Of a DNA stretch of 64,000 nucleotides, positions 39,944 through 50,931 are shown in pieces (position 1 is the first letter of the stretch; each line of letters begins with the position of its first letter). Source of the DNA: Deinococcus radiotolerans (GTDB lineage: Bacteria; Deinococcota; Deinococci; Deinococcales; Deinococcaceae); the NCBI RefSeq assembly GCF_014647435.1, contig NZ_BMPE01000008.1:62001-126000 (forward strand), read 5' to 3'. Made by a program: the position numbers and the translations under genes. The notes beneath the pieces were generated by a model. That model searched no databases. It was not told the DNA's origin and saw only the letters and a list, made by a program, of their open reading frames with translations.

Positions 39944-41185
39944 ATGGAGGGGATGCGTTCCCCTGCCCTGCTGGTGACGGCGGCCCTGCTCGTGGGGGCG
40001 GCCGCGTTCGGTGTCACGCGCCTCCAGTCTGGTGCAGAGGCTCAGACGGCTGCGGTCGAGCAACCAGCGGTGCCTGCGCTACCGCCCGCTGCGGAACCCG
40101 CACCAGAACCCGTAGGGCCGGACCCTGCGCCGGAACCGGTCACCCCCACTCCAGTCCAGGTGCAGCCGCCCACGCCGGAGGTCACACCTGCGCCTCGGCC
40201 GGCCGCGCCTGCCCGGATGCTGCCGGCGCTGGCCAGCGTCACGGGCATCCGGCACGAGTACCAGCGGCTGAACAACTGCGGGCCGGTCACGATCGGCATG
40301 GCCCTGAGCCGCTGGGGAGGCGCGCTGAACCAGTACGACATCGCGCCGAAACTCAAGCCGTCGAAGGGGGACGTGAACGTCTCGCCGGAGGAACTTGCGG
40401 CGTTCGCGCGGGCGCAGGGCATGGACGTGCACCTGGCGCGCGGCGGGGACCGGGCGCTGCTGCGGTCGCTGCTCGCGTCGGGCTTCCCGGTGATCGTGGA
40501 GACGTGGTTCGTTACGCCGGACTCGGGCGGCATGGGGCACTACCGCCTGCTGACCGGCTACGACGACGCCACCGGGCAGTTCAGCGCGCTGGACTCGTAC
40601 CTGGGGCCGCTGCGGATGAACTACGCGAATTTCGACGAGCTGTGGCGGTCGTTCGGGCGCACGTTCCTGATCGTCACGCCGCCGTCGAAACGGGCGGCCC
40701 TGGCGGGCGTGCTGGACTGGCGAGCCGACCGCGCGCAGCAGCAGGCCGAGACGCTGCGGGTCGCCGAGCGCGAGGCGGAACGGCGCAACGATGCGGTGGG
40801 CTTCCTGACCCTGGGGCAGGCGCAACTGGACGCGGGGGACGCCCGCGCCGCCGCGCGCACCTTCGACCGGGCGTTCGCCGCGACGCCCGACCGCGCCCTC
40901 GACCCGACCCGGCCCGCGTGGGTGCAGGGCGGGCTGCCCTGGCGCGCGCTGTGGTACTCGTTCGGGCCGCTGGAGGCGTACACCCGCACCGGTCAGTACG
41001 CGCGGGTGCTCACCCTGACAGGCGCGGTGCTGCGCTCGGTGCCCACGCACGAGGAGTCGCACTACTGGCGCGCGCGGGCCCTGACCGGCCTGGGCCGCAC
41101 CGCCGAAGCGCAGGCTGCGTACCACGAGGCGCTGCGCCTGCGCCCCGGCTTTGCGGAGGCGCGGCAGGACCTGAACCGGCTGTAG
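39944..41185 (+). CDS. Exported C39-like cysteine peptidase domain with TPR tail
   Basis: 413 residues: an N-terminal membrane anchor or signal (about 4-27), a Pro/Glu-rich linker (35-90), a papain-fold C39-like domain with Cys112 in NNCGPVTIG and His199 in GMGHYRLLTGYDD, then TPR helices (280-413; HEESHYWRARALTGLGRTAE). The domain resembles bacteriocin-processing C39 peptidases, but no ABC transporter is attached, so it is more likely a secreted peptidase or peptide-binding module. It ends 3 bases from the convergent polyketide synthase gene. Confidence 0.82.
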   Translation: MEGMRSPALLVTAALLVGAAAFGVTRLQSGAEAQTAAVEQPAVPALPPAAEPAPEPVGPDPAPEPVTPTPVQVQPPTPEVTPAPRPAAPARMLPALASVTGIRHEYQRLNNCGPVTIGMALSRWGGALNQYDIAPKLKPSKGDVNVSPEELAAFARAQGMDVHLARGGDRALLRSLLASGFPVIVETWFVTPDSGGMGHYRLLTGYDDATGQFSALDSYLGPLRMNYANFDELWRSFGRTFLIVTPPSKRAALAGVLDWRADRAQQQAETLRVAEREAERRNDAVGFLTLGQAQLDAGDARAAARTFDRAFAATPDRALDPTRPAWVQGGLPWRALWYSFGPLEAYTRTGQYARVLTLTGAVLRSVPTHEESHYWRARALTGLGRTAEAQAAYHEALRLRPGFAEARQDLNRL

Positions 41186-41188
41186 CCG

Positions 41189-42247
41189 TCAGCCGGGGAA
41201 GTTCAGGAGGACGTGTTCGGCACTGAAGCCGGGGCCCATGGCGCTCAGGAGGGCGCGGCCCTGCGGGTGGGCGCGCAGGGTTTCTTGCAGCACGAACAGG
41301 ACGGTGACGCTGCTCATGTTGCCGTAGTGGCGCAGGACGTGGCGGCTGGCGTCCAGCGCTCCAGCGGGGAGGTTCAGGGCCTCCTCGTAGGCGCTGAGGA
41401 CTTTCACGCCGCCGGGGTGGACGACGTACGTGCCGACCTGCGTGGGGCACCAACCGTGCGCGCTCAGGGCGGCCTGGACGTTCCCCTGCATCATGCCGCG
41501 CACCAGTGTGGGGATGTCGCGGCTGAAGCGGACTTTCAGGCCCTCGTCGACGACGTCCCAGCCCATGATGTCCTCGCTGTCCTCGATGAGGGTGGAGTAC
41601 GCGCCGCACAGTTCGGCCAGGGGGGCGGGGCCCGGTTCGTCGGGGTGGGTGAGGACGGCGGCGGCGCCCCCGTCGGAGAAGAGAGCGGTGCCGACGAAGT
41701 TGCTCTTGGTCTCGTCGCCGTGCACGAGGGTCAGGCTGCACAGTTCCACGGCGACGTACAGCACGCGGCGGTACCCGGCGCGGACGAGGTCGGCGGCGCG
41801 GGCCAGTCCGCTGGCGCCTCCGGCGCAGCCCAGGCCCCACACGGGGAGCCGCGCGGCGTGCCGGTTGATCCCCAGATGTTCGATCAGGTCGGCGTCGAGG
41901 CTGGGGGCGCTGATGCCGCTGGTGTTCACGACGACCACGGCGTCCACGTCGGCGGGGGTGATCTGCGCGGCGTCCAGCGCCTCCCTGGCCAGTCGGCGGG
42001 TCAGGGCGCGGGCTTCCTGCACGAAGACGGCGTTCTTCTCGCCGAAGCCGCGTGGGGTGAGGTACCACTCGAGTGGGCGGGCCAGGGCGCGCGTGTCGAT
42101 CTGCGCGTTCGTGAAGACGTCCAGCAGCTGTGGGCGGGCCGCCATGCGCGGGAAGAGGGTGCGGGCGGCCTCCTGCACCTGCGTCTGCGGCGTCAGGTGC
42201 GGGGGCGTGCCCGTCACGAGGGCGCGCAGGTGGGGGGTCAGGGGCAT
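41189..42247 (-). CDS. Type III polyketide synthase (chalcone synthase family)
   Basis: 352 residues from ATG 42247 (an ATG three codons upstream is possible). The Cys-His-Asn triad is visible: Cys141 in [10 protein letters not shown], His in VVHPGGVK and Asn in YGNMSSVTV. Such enzymes extend acyl-CoA starters with malonyl-CoA to pyrones, resorcinols or naphthoquinones; bacterial relatives make alkylpyrones or THN. No methyltransferase or P450 sits beside it, so the product is unknown. A possible -10 TACGTT lies about 70 bases upstream. Confidence 0.9.
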   Translation of the reverse strand: MPLTPHLRALVTGTPPHLTPQTQVQEAARTLFPRMAARPQLLDVFTNAQIDTRALARPLEWYLTPRGFGEKNAVFVQEARALTRRLAREALDAAQITPADVDAVVVVNTSGISAPSLDADLIEHLGINRHAARLPVWGLGCAGGASGLARAADLVRAGYRRVLYVAVELCSLTLVHGDETKSNFVGTALFSDGGAAAVLTHPDEPGPAPLAELCGAYSTLIEDSEDIMGWDVVDEGLKVRFSRDIPTLVRGMMQGNVQAALSAHGWCPTQVGTYVVHPGGVKVLSAYEEALNLPAGALDASRHVLRHYGNMSSVTVLFVLQETLRAHPQGRALLSAMGPGFSAEHVLLNFPG

Positions 42248-42367
42248 GCGCCGCATTCTGCGCGCCGGGTGGCGTGGGCGGTCAGGGAAAAGCCACGGTT
42301 CAGAATTCAGGAAACGTACATGCCGGGCTCACTGCGTCCTGTTCTGGTGGGGCGGGCGCCCTGGCCG

Positions 42368-43255
<888 letters not shown>

Positions 43256-43328
43256 GGTGTTGCCCTCCAAGGGGGCATTGTGCGCTGCCCGTTGACGGCA
43301 GAGCGTGGGCGTTCACTCAAGGTGATCT

Positions 43329-44111
43329 TCACTCGCGTTCGGGCTGCTCGCAGGTGTCGCGGTACACGAATTGACCCAGGCGTTTGCGGTGGCGGCTGCT
43401 CCAGTCGATGCTGGGCCGCGCCTGATCGTGCGGCAGGTACCCCAGGCGGTACACGGCCATGAGTTCCAGGTCGCCGGGCACGCGCAGCAGGTCCTGGATG
43501 GCCTGCCAGTGGCGGGGGATCTCCATGGGCGTGCTGACGAACTGGATGCCCATGCCCAGCGCGCCGACGGCGTTCCAGATGTTTTCCATGGCGGCGCCCA
43601 TGCCGAACACGGAGTAGAAGCCGGACAGTTCACCGGGGCGGTACTCGCCCTTGTCGAGCAGGGCGGCCAGCAGCAGGGGGCTGCCGGCCACGAGTTTGCG
43701 GTTGTCCTCCCCGAGTTTTTTCGGCACGCCAAGCTGCCGCATGAGTTTCAGTCCGGCGTCGCTGAACACCTGCCGCGTGAAGGGTTTCAGCGGGCCGGGC
43801 AGGTGGTCGATGTGAATACCGTCGCGCCGCTCCTCCATCTCCTGCTGCGTGAAGCGGAAGTAGCGGCGGTAGCGTTCGAAGAACACGCCGCCCTCGATCA
43901 GTTCGGTCATGCTCTGACCGGCGATCTGCGCGACCTGCGCGATGGTGTCGGGGTTCTCGATGAGCACGAAGCGCCACGGCTGGCTGTTGAAGTGGCTGGG
44001 GGCCGCCTGCGCGACCCGCATCAGCAGGTGCTGGTGCTCGCGGCTGACCGGGTCCGGGCGGAAGGGGCCGTTGGTGGTGCGCCGCGCGAGCATGCCGTCG
44101 ATCAGATCCAT
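43329..44111 (-). CDS. Nitroreductase family protein
   Basis: 260 residues, FMN-dependent nitroreductase fold: the N-terminal [13 protein letters not shown] and [17 protein letters not shown] bind FMN, and [20 protein letters not shown] is the second FMN segment. It probably reduces nitro compounds, quinones or flavins. -10 TAGCCT (44123-44118) lies six bases before ATG 44111, so it is leaderless. A long insertion (about 85-150) separates the two FMN segments. Confidence 0.85.
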   Translation of the reverse strand: MDLIDGMLARRTTNGPFRPDPVSREHQHLLMRVAQAAPSHFNSQPWRFVLIENPDTIAQVAQIAGQSMTELIEGGVFFERYRRYFRFTQQEMEERRDGIHIDHLPGPLKPFTRQVFSDAGLKLMRQLGVPKKLGEDNRKLVAGSPLLLAALLDKGEYRPGELSGFYSVFGMGAAMENIWNAVGALGMGIQFVSTPMEIPRHWQAIQDLLRVPGDLELMAVYRLGYLPHDQARPSIDWSSRHRKRLGQFVYRDTCEQPERE

Positions 44112-44135
44112 ACCCGCAGGCTAGCAGCGCGTGAC

Positions 44136-44459
44136 TCAGGAACTCCAGGCGAGCAGGGCGCCCAGCGCGAATGCGGCGGCGCTCAGCAGGGCGCGCTGCC
44201 AGTGATCCGCGCGCCCCGGGCGGGTGCGGGGCATGCTCAGCAGCAGGGCGAGCGCGGGCAGCAGCGCCCACGCGGCCGCCCCGGCCCGCCACGCCAGTTC
44301 CAGGCTGAGCAGCGCTCCGGCGCAGGTCAGGAAGAACAGCGCGTGGTGCGGCCAGCGGGCCGCGTCGCGCCGCCAGCCGAGTTGCAGGCTCAGGCCCAGC
44401 GCCAGCAGCGCGCTCAGCAGCGCAGCGGTGATCAGCAGGGCCAGGTGATGCGGACTCAC
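44136..44459 (-). CDS. Small membrane protein of unknown function
   Basis: 107 residues from GTG 44459 ([20 protein letters not shown]), or 112 from GTG 44474. Four hydrophobic segments and little else; no family recognised. It lies upstream of the nitroreductase on the same strand and diverges from the lipoprotein gene at 44540. Confidence 0.55.
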   Translation of the reverse strand: MSPHHLALLITAALLSALLALGLSLQLGWRRDAARWPHHALFFLTCAGALLSLELAWRAGAAAWALLPALALLLSMPRTRPGRADHWQRALLSAAAFALGALLAWSS

Positions 44460-44539
44460 GCTGCATGCTCGCACGGCGCGGCCCGGTTCAGCGCGCCGCG
44501 TGACAGATGCCCTGCCGGGGCGGGTGTACGTTCAGGGGC

Positions 44540-45004
44540 ATGCGTCCTGCCCATCTGCTGCTGCCCCTGCTGCTCCTGACCGCCTGCAAGCCCGGCGGGG
44601 CGGCGCAGGGCGGCGAGGACCTGGTGGCCAGGACCCTGTTCACGGCGACCGGGTCGTTCGACGCGCAGGCGGACTCGCGTGAGCGGATCGGTGGGGGCCT
44701 GCGCCGCGCCACCTGGACCGCCCGCCCCCCGCTGGACGCGGCCGGGGTGGTCGTGCAGTACGACAGTGACGCGCGCCCCCTGAGCTGGATGCTGGACATC
44801 CGCTCCCCGCACTTCACGGCGCAGGAACTGGCCGGGCCGGGCGCGCAGATGGTCACGACGCCGCAGGGCGAGGCGCTGCACCCCGCCCAGGCGTCCCGGC
44901 TGGCGGACACGCTGGTGCTGACCACCGCGCAGGGCCTGCGGGTGATCACGCGCGGGTACGCCACGCAGGAGGACGCCGCGCTGCTGCCCGCCTTCCGCCG
45001 CTGA
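44540..45004 (+). CDS. Putative lipoprotein of unknown function
   Basis: 154 residues from ATG 44540; the lipobox LLTAC at residues 12-16 predicts a lipid-anchored envelope protein. -10 TACGTT (44527-44532) lies seven bases upstream, supporting a leaderless mRNA and this start. The mature part (AQGGEDLVARTLFTATGSFD; LSWMLDIRSPHFTAQELAG) shows no domain I can name. Confidence 0.7.
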   Translation: MRPAHLLLPLLLLTACKPGGAAQGGEDLVARTLFTATGSFDAQADSRERIGGGLRRATWTARPPLDAAGVVVQYDSDARPLSWMLDIRSPHFTAQELAGPGAQMVTTPQGEALHPAQASRLADTLVLTTAQGLRVITRGYATQEDAALLPAFRR

Positions 45005-45026
45005 GCGGCACCTGCCCTGGGGGGCT

Positions 45027-46064
45027 TCAGCGCACGGCGTTGCGGCCGGAGCGTTTGGCGTTGTACATGGCGCTGTCCGCCCGGGCGAACAGGTCGGCGG
45101 CACTGTCCTCAGCGCCGCGCAGGGACCCCACGCCGAAACTGGCGGTGATGTCCAGGCCCGCGATGGGCTCGCCGGCCACCTCGGCGCGCAGGCGTTCAGC
45201 GACAGCCAGCGCGTCGGTGCGGGCCAGGCCGGGCAGGATCAGCAGGAATTCTTCTCCGCCCCAGCGGCCCACCTGCCCGCCGGAGCCACCCACGCTGCGC
45301 CGCAGCCGCTTCCCAAACGAGCGGAGCACGTCGTCACCGGTGCCGTGGCCGTGCACGTCGTTCACGTGCTTGAAGTGGTCAATGTCGGTCACGATGATGC
45401 TCAGCGGCGCGCGGTTGTTCAGGGCCTGCTGGATGCTGCGCTGCAGTTCCTCCTCGGTGGCGCTGCGTCCCAGCACCTCGGTCAGGGCGTCCTTGCGGGC
45501 GGCCCTGAGGCGCGCGTCGGTGTGCAGGTGCACGCTGAGGTTCTGCTCAATGAAGCGCATGACGGAAAAGGCGATGACGCCCGTGCCGCCCATCACGATC
45601 AGGGCCGTGATCCAGTCGGCCACGTTGCTGGGTTCCACCGGGCCGTTCATCAGCAGGCTGACCACGATGGACAGGGCGCACACGACGTTCACGGCGGTGC
45701 CCAGTCGCGTGCCGAACACGAGGTAGGACACCAGCACGTTCAGCGTCAGCCACAGGGTCAGGTGCATGGGCATGTCGCCCCACGCGACGGCGCGCGGCAC
45801 CTCCAGCATGGCGACCAGCAGGTACCCGACGCTGGTCACGGCGTACACGCCCTGCACCGCCTGCGGGCGCAGCAGCGTGGTGGCCGCCGTCAGGAGCGCC
45901 ACGAAGGCCGCGATGTTCTTCGGGTTGCTCAGGGCCATCAGGCCCTCGCGGGGCGGGTCGACCATGGCGGTCAGGACGGCGTACAGCACGTACGCCACGC
46001 TGGCGCTGCACACCACCATGACCCGGTTGCGGCGCAGCAGTTCAGGCAGCGTGAGCGGCCTCAA
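45027..46064 (-). CDS. Membrane diguanylate cyclase (GGDEF)
   Basis: 345 residues with a TTG start at 46064 (ribosome site GGAGTG upstream). Six membrane helices (about 18-175), a linker helix and a GGDEF domain with GGEEF in GRWGGEEFLL. IVTDIDHFKHVNDVHGHGTGDD carries the metal Asp. The RxxD inhibitory site is missing (GSGG five residues upstream). Likely makes c-di-GMP without product inhibition. Confidence 0.9.
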   Translation of the reverse strand: MRPLTLPELLRRNRVMVVCSASVAYVLYAVLTAMVDPPREGLMALSNPKNIAAFVALLTAATTLLRPQAVQGVYAVTSVGYLLVAMLEVPRAVAWGDMPMHLTLWLTLNVLVSYLVFGTRLGTAVNVVCALSIVVSLLMNGPVEPSNVADWITALIVMGGTGVIAFSVMRFIEQNLSVHLHTDARLRAARKDALTEVLGRSATEEELQRSIQQALNNRAPLSIIVTDIDHFKHVNDVHGHGTGDDVLRSFGKRLRRSVGGSGGQVGRWGGEEFLLILPGLARTDALAVAERLRAEVAGEPIAGLDITASFGVGSLRGAEDSAADLFARADSAMYNAKRSGRNAVR

Positions 46065-46219
46065 AGCAGCTTCACTCCGGTGTCAGGCAGCTGGCTCATG
46101 TGGTGTCTTGAATTCTGGCATGCCGGGCCCACGCCGTCGACTCCTCGTCAGGGGGGGCGCCGAGCGCAGCGGGACCCCGCGACCAGCACGCTGGCGGCGG
46201 GGCCCCGCTGGAGGCCAGT

Positions 46220-46636
46220 TCAGGCGATCAGTTCGCCGTCTTTGAAGAACAGCGCCAGTTCGCGCGCGGCGCTCTCGCTGCTGTCACTGCCGTGCGTGAC
46301 GTTCTCGCCGGTGGTGGTGGCGAAGTCCGCGCGGATGCTGCCGGGGGCAGCGTTGGCGGGGTTGGTGGCGCCCATCATGGCGCGCCAGCCGGCGATGGCG
46401 TTCTCGCCTTCCAGCGCGATGGCAACCACGGGTCCGCCCGTGATGAAGTCCACCAGCTCACCGAAGAAGGGGCGCTCCTTGTGCTCGCCGTAGTGGGCTT
46501 CAGCGGTCTCGCGGGCGATGACCATCTGCTTGAGGCCCACCACGCGGTAGCCCTTGCGCTGGATGCGGGCGAGGATCTCGGGGGTCAGGCCGCGGCGGAC
46601 GCCGTCGGGTTTGATCATGGCAAAGGTGCGTTCCAT
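46220..46636 (-). CDS. ndk: Nucleoside diphosphate kinase
   Basis: 138 residues, full length. Transfers phosphate between nucleoside tri- and diphosphates; the phospho-His is His115 in [24 protein letters not shown] and [20 protein letters not shown] are signatures. A TATCTT box lies 10 bases before ATG 46636 on the minus strand, with GGGAG between. It diverges from the ABC permease operon. Confidence 0.97.
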   Translation of the reverse strand: MERTFAMIKPDGVRRGLTPEILARIQRKGYRVVGLKQMVIARETAEAHYGEHKERPFFGELVDFITGGPVVAIALEGENAIAGWRAMMGATNPANAAPGSIRADFATTTGENVTHGSDSSESAARELALFFKDGELIA

Positions 46637-46744
46637 AGCGCTCCCGAAGATAGCAGGCTCCCCCTGCCCTGGTGTCACGTCCCCCCCTGGGCGGCCCTCC
46701 CGCCCACCTGTCCAGACTTGCAGCAAACCCCGTACAATGGGAAG

Positions 46745-48697
46745 GTGACCCACGATTCTCCCCCTCGCCCATCCGGCGACGCGGCCCGCATTGCGCTGAT
46801 CGCCTGCGCGGTTGCCGCCCTGGGCATGCTTCTCTTCCCCCTGGCCACACTGGGCCGGGGATTCAGTGCCGACGCCGTCCTCCTGCACGTCACGGGCAGC
46901 GTCATGAACCTCACCTCGAACCAGCAGGCCCCCCTGCCACCCACCGGGACAGTCCTGGGCCTCGCCTGGGCCACGCTGGCCGCCCTGATCGTCACCCTGC
47001 TGGGCGCCTGGCAGCGTCAGCGCTGGTTCTGGCTGACGGGCCTGCTGACCTTCGGGCTGGCCACGGCCGCCGTGATCGTACTGGGCGGCGCTCTGGATGA
47101 CCAGACCAGGCGCGTGCTGGCCGACACCACCCTGCGCCCCGGCGCCAAGCGGCAGCTGGGGAACTTCTACGCCAGTGGCGGCATGAACCTGGGCCTGTTC
47201 CTCCCGGCCCTGGCGGGCCTGATCGCGGCCGGCGCGGGCCTCAGCGCCCTGCCGCGCGTGTGGCAGGCGTTCAACCGCATGCGCAGTCTGCTGGTGCCCA
47301 TCGCCGCGATCGGCCTGGCGGTCCTGGTCGGCGCGATCGTCGTGCTGATCGTGCAGCCCAGCATCAACCAGAGCGGCGCGCCCATGGGCCTGTGGAGCGC
47401 GTGGCTGGCGAAATCGGACCTGGTGTACTTCGTGTACTCCACGCTGTTCGCGCCCATCACGTCCCTGAACCCGCTGCTGGACAGCCTGAAGATCGCCACG
47501 CCGCTGATCTTCACCGGCCTGAGCGTGGCCTTCGCGTTCCGCACCGGTCTGTTCAACATTGGCGCGCCCGGGCAGCTGACCATGGGCGCCATCGCCGCCA
47601 TGCTGGTCGGCGTGTACGGCCCGGCCAGCCTGGGCTACGGTCTGCTGGCCCTGAGTGTCCTGGCCGCCGCGGCAGGCGGGGCCCTGTGGGGCGCCATTCC
47701 GGGTCTGCTCAAGGCGCGCTTCGGGTCCAGCGAAGTGATCAACACGATCATGCTGAATTACATCGCGTCGTCCGTGCTGGTGTTCCTGATCGGCAGTGAT
47801 TCCTTCCCGTTCCTGGGCCGCGAGTACCCGCAGCCCCTGAAGGCTGAGGGCTCGAACCCGCAGAGTGAACTGCTGCATAGCGAGGCGCAGCTGCGCCCCC
47901 TGCTGGAGGTCCTGAACGTCGGGCAGAACGGCCAGGTGGCCCTGAGCATCGGCCTGCTGGTGGCGCTGATCGCCTTTGTGGTCGTGCGTCTGCTCGTGCG
48001 CAAGAACCGCAGCCTGATCGCCTTGGCCGCGGCCGTCGTGCTGGGCGCCCTCACGTGGCGGATCGGGATTCCCGTCACCGTGACCGGCAGCCAGCTGAAC
48101 GGCGCGTTCCTGATCGCGCTGCTGTGCGCGGCGGGCTTCGGCCTGCTGATGTGGCGCACCGCCGCCGGGTACGCCCTGCGCGCCGTGGGCCTGTCGCCCA
48201 AAGCCGCCGAGTACGGCGGGATCAGCGTGGCGAAGAACACCATCCTGGCCATGACCATCGCCGGGATGTTCGCGGGCCTGGCGGGCACGCACTACGTGAA
48301 CGGTGGGGCGCTTGACGAGTACCGCCTGAAGCAGAACATGCCCGTGAACGTCGGCTTCGACGGCATCGCCGTGGCCCTGATGGGTCAGAGCACCCCAGCA
48401 GGCGTCGTGGCGTCCAGCATCCTGTTCGGCACCATCGACACCGGCTCGGTCAGCGTCACCACGAAGCTCGCCAAGGTGAACAGCGACATCGTGACGGTCC
48501 TCAAGGCCCTCATCGTGCTGTTCATCGCGGCCGGGGGCTTCCTGAGCCGCCGCCTCACCTCTCCCCCACCGCCCGCGCTGGTCACCGCAGCGGAACGCCA
48601 CGAGACGCCCGCCGCCGTGGACACCACCACATCCCTCACGCCGCAACCGAACGTGGGTCAGGCCAGTGAGGACATCACCCGGGATGGCAAGAACTGA
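46745..48697 (+). CDS. ABC transporter permease (nucleoside/simple sugar, YufP/BmpC type)
   Basis: 650 residues from GTG 46745. The C-terminal two thirds is a branched-chain/RbsC-like permease ([39 protein letters not shown]). The N-terminal 210 residues are an additional membrane region with about four helices that is not part of the core family. -10 TACAAT (46733-46738) lies six bases before the GTG, the closest match to TATAAT among the leaderless starts. A second permease overlaps its end (TGATG). Confidence 0.88.
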   Translation: MTHDSPPRPSGDAARIALIACAVAALGMLLFPLATLGRGFSADAVLLHVTGSVMNLTSNQQAPLPPTGTVLGLAWATLAALIVTLLGAWQRQRWFWLTGLLTFGLATAAVIVLGGALDDQTRRVLADTTLRPGAKRQLGNFYASGGMNLGLFLPALAGLIAAGAGLSALPRVWQAFNRMRSLLVPIAAIGLAVLVGAIVVLIVQPSINQSGAPMGLWSAWLAKSDLVYFVYSTLFAPITSLNPLLDSLKIATPLIFTGLSVAFAFRTGLFNIGAPGQLTMGAIAAMLVGVYGPASLGYGLLALSVLAAAAGGALWGAIPGLLKARFGSSEVINTIMLNYIASSVLVFLIGSDSFPFLGREYPQPLKAEGSNPQSELLHSEAQLRPLLEVLNVGQNGQVALSIGLLVALIAFVVVRLLVRKNRSLIALAAAVVLGALTWRIGIPVTVTGSQLNGAFLIALLCAAGFGLLMWRTAAGYALRAVGLSPKAAEYGGISVAKNTILAMTIAGMFAGLAGTHYVNGGALDEYRLKQNMPVNVGFDGIAVALMGQSTPAGVVASSILFGTIDTGSVSVTTKLAKVNSDIVTVLKALIVLFIAAGGFLSRRLTSPPPPALVTAAERHETPAAVDTTTSLTPQPNVGQASEDITRDGKN

Positions 48698-49611
48698 TGG
48701 AAGCCCTCATCGCACAGATTTTCACCACGGCGTTCCTCGCCACGTTCATCCGCAGCGTCGTGCCGCTGCTGCTGACCGCGCTGGGCGGCCTGTTCAGCGA
48801 ACGCAGCGGCGTCGTGAACATCGCCCTGGAAGGCCTGATCATCTTCGGCGCGCTGGCCGCCGCGGTCAGCACGCAGCTCCTCACGCCCAGCCTGGGTCAG
48901 GTGGCGCCCTGGGCCGGCTGGCTGATCGGGATGCTGGTCGGCGGCCTGATCGCCTGGATTCACGCGGTCCTGAGCATCAAGTACCGCGCCGATCAGGTCA
49001 TCAGCGGCACGGCCATCAACCTGCTGGCGACCGGCGTGCCCGCCGTAGTGCTTACCGCGCTGTACGGCGTGTCCAACGAGAGCCCCAAGGTCGAACACGC
49101 GCTGCCCCTGTGGGGCGTGGGCGAACTGCGCTTCTCACCGCCCGTGTACTTCGCCTTCCTGGCCGTGGCGATCACCTGGTACGTCATGTACCGCACGCCC
49201 TACGGTCTGCGCCTGCGCGCCACCGGTGAGCAGCCGGGCGCCGCAGCCAGCATGGGCGTGAACGTGCGCCGCATGCGCTACAGCGCCGTGATCCTGTCCG
49301 GCGTGCTGGCCGGGACGGCCGGCACGTTCCTCAGCATCGGGAACCTCGACTCGTACGTGCGCAACATCAGCGCCGGCGCCGGCTTCATCGCCCTGGCCGC
49401 CCTGATCTTCGGGCAGTGGAAACCCCTGGGCGTGCTGGGCGCCACGCTGCTGTTCGGGCTGCTGCAGGCGCTGAGTATCGTCCTGGGGGGCACCAACCTG
49501 CTGCCCAGCACGCTGGTTCAGGCCCTGCCGTACCTGATCACCATCCTCGCGCTGATCTTCACGGGCCGCAGCCGTGCGCCCAAGGCCCTGGGCCGCTCCT
49601 ACGACAGCTGA
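48697..49611 (+). CDS. ABC transporter permease (nucleoside/simple sugar, YufQ type)
   Basis: 304 residues, eight to nine helices; [20 protein letters not shown] and [20 protein letters not shown] are signatures of the second permease of BmpA-type nucleoside transporters. It should pair with the preceding gene. The cognate ATPase and the BMP lipoprotein are not in the window. Closed by a terminator hairpin at 49627-49658. Confidence 0.9.
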   Translation: MEALIAQIFTTAFLATFIRSVVPLLLTALGGLFSERSGVVNIALEGLIIFGALAAAVSTQLLTPSLGQVAPWAGWLIGMLVGGLIAWIHAVLSIKYRADQVISGTAINLLATGVPAVVLTALYGVSNESPKVEHALPLWGVGELRFSPPVYFAFLAVAITWYVMYRTPYGLRLRATGEQPGAAASMGVNVRRMRYSAVILSGVLAGTAGTFLSIGNLDSYVRNISAGAGFIALAALIFGQWKPLGVLGATLLFGLLQALSIVLGGTNLLPSTLVQALPYLITILALIFTGRSRAPKALGRSYDS

Positions 49612-49626
49612 CACAAGCACGAGCAG

Positions 49627-49658
49627 CGCGGCCGGACAGTTCCCTCTGTCCGGCCGCG
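49627..49658 (+). terminator. Terminator of the permease operon
   Basis: CGCGGCCGGACAG (49627-49639) pairs perfectly with CTGTCCGGCCGCG (49646-49658), a 13-bp stem with a 6-base loop, followed by CGACTTGTGTTC. Confidence 0.8.
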
Positions 49659-49715
49659 CGACTTGTGTTCCTTCACGGCGGGTCCAGCGCACAATGCGCT
49701 ACTGTGGACGGTACC

Positions 49716-50735
49716 GTGACGAGTTTCGGAGCTGCCCTTCGACAGGCCCGCGAGCAGCTGGGGCTGAGCACGCAGGACGTGGCCCTGCGCACCAAGATCC
49801 GCGGGGATTACCTGCGCGCCCTGGAGGACGGGAACCTGAGCCTCCTGCCGGAACGCACGTTCACCCGCTCCTACCTCACCCGCTACGCCCGCGAACTGGG
49901 CCTGGACCCCCAGCCGCTCCTGCAGGACTTCGACCGGACCTCCCCCGCCCCGGCTGGATCCTCCCAATCAGCCCGGCCCGTCCCTCGCCGGCGCCGCGTG
50001 CCTGTCACGCTGATCGCCGCGCTGCTGGGCGGACTGCTGATCGTGGGGGCGAGCGGTTACCTGCTCAGCCAGCGCGCCACCCGCCCCGCCCCGGTCGTCC
50101 AAGCGGACCCGGCGCCCACCCCAGCCCCGGCCCACGCGGCCACCGTCCGCCTGACCGTCAAGGTGACGCCCCCCGGCGCGCGCGTGTACCTGGACAACCG
50201 CGACCTGGGCAGCGCACCCATCCTGGCCTTCCCGGTGGACGCCCGCACCCAGGCAGAACTGCGCGTGGAACTCAGTGGCCGCGAGCCGCTGCGGCAGGCG
50301 ATCAACGTGACCCGCAGCCGGAACCTGCGGGTCAATCTGAACGTCAAGGGCAAACCCAGCGTCCTGACGGACGCCGCAGCCCCCGCACCCCGGCCAGCCT
50401 CAGCTCAGACGACCACCCGGGGCGCCGCGACCCCTGGGCAGGGGACCCAGACGACCCCAGCTCAGGGCGCCGCCACGGACACCCGCACGCCCGCAGCTGC
50501 TCCAGCCACGCCCTCGGGCGTGCAGGTGTCGTACAGCGGGCCCGCCTGGACCCGCGTGACCGACGCCAGTGGCCGCATTCTCTTCGAGGGGACGCCCACG
50601 GCCGGCACCGTGAAGTCCTACCCGAAGGGCGTCACGATCCGCACCGGGAACGCCGCCGCCGTGAAGGTCAGCGTGGACGGCGCGCCCGGCGCCGCACTGG
50701 GGCAGGCCGGTCAGGTCGTCACCCGCAGCTTCTGA
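49716..50735 (+). CDS. RodZ-like HTH membrane protein with PEGA and DUF4115 domains
   Basis: 339 residues from GTG 49716 (GTG 49704 adds four). Cytoplasmic HTH_25 domain (FGAALRQAREQLGLSTQDVA; YLRALEDGN), a basic patch, one membrane helix (about 98-118), a PEGA-like domain (VKVTPPGARVYLDNRDLGSA), a Pro/Thr linker and a C-terminal DUF4115 domain (GRILFEGTPTAGTVKSYPKG). RodZ links MreB to the wall machinery, so a role in cell shape or wall assembly is likely, although most Deinococcus are coccoid. A possible -10 TACTGT lies at 49700-49705. Confidence 0.85.
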   Translation: MTSFGAALRQAREQLGLSTQDVALRTKIRGDYLRALEDGNLSLLPERTFTRSYLTRYARELGLDPQPLLQDFDRTSPAPAGSSQSARPVPRRRRVPVTLIAALLGGLLIVGASGYLLSQRATRPAPVVQADPAPTPAPAHAATVRLTVKVTPPGARVYLDNRDLGSAPILAFPVDARTQAELRVELSGREPLRQAINVTRSRNLRVNLNVKGKPSVLTDAAAPAPRPASAQTTTRGAATPGQGTQTTPAQGAATDTRTPAAAPATPSGVQVSYSGPAWTRVTDASGRILFEGTPTAGTVKSYPKGVTIRTGNAAAVKVSVDGAPGAALGQAGQVVTRSF

Positions 50736-50931
50736 CCCACACGCCCACGACCCTCAGGGTTTTCCCGCAGGCCGAGCGGGAGATGACGTCTGCGCGTCAA
50801 TGCCGGGCCGCCACCCCCTCGCCTCAAAGACAGGAGCGGAGTCAGGAGAGTCTGCTTCCCTTCACTGGGGCCACGTCACGGGACCGTAGACCCGCGCGCG
50901 GTGGGGCTCTGCCGCCCGGTAGAGTAGGAGC

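Noticed and set aside
46637..48646. Extension of the ndk frame far upstream on the minus strand
   Set aside because: It lies antisense to the permease gene; only the last 138 codons are ndk, with a proper ATG at 46636.
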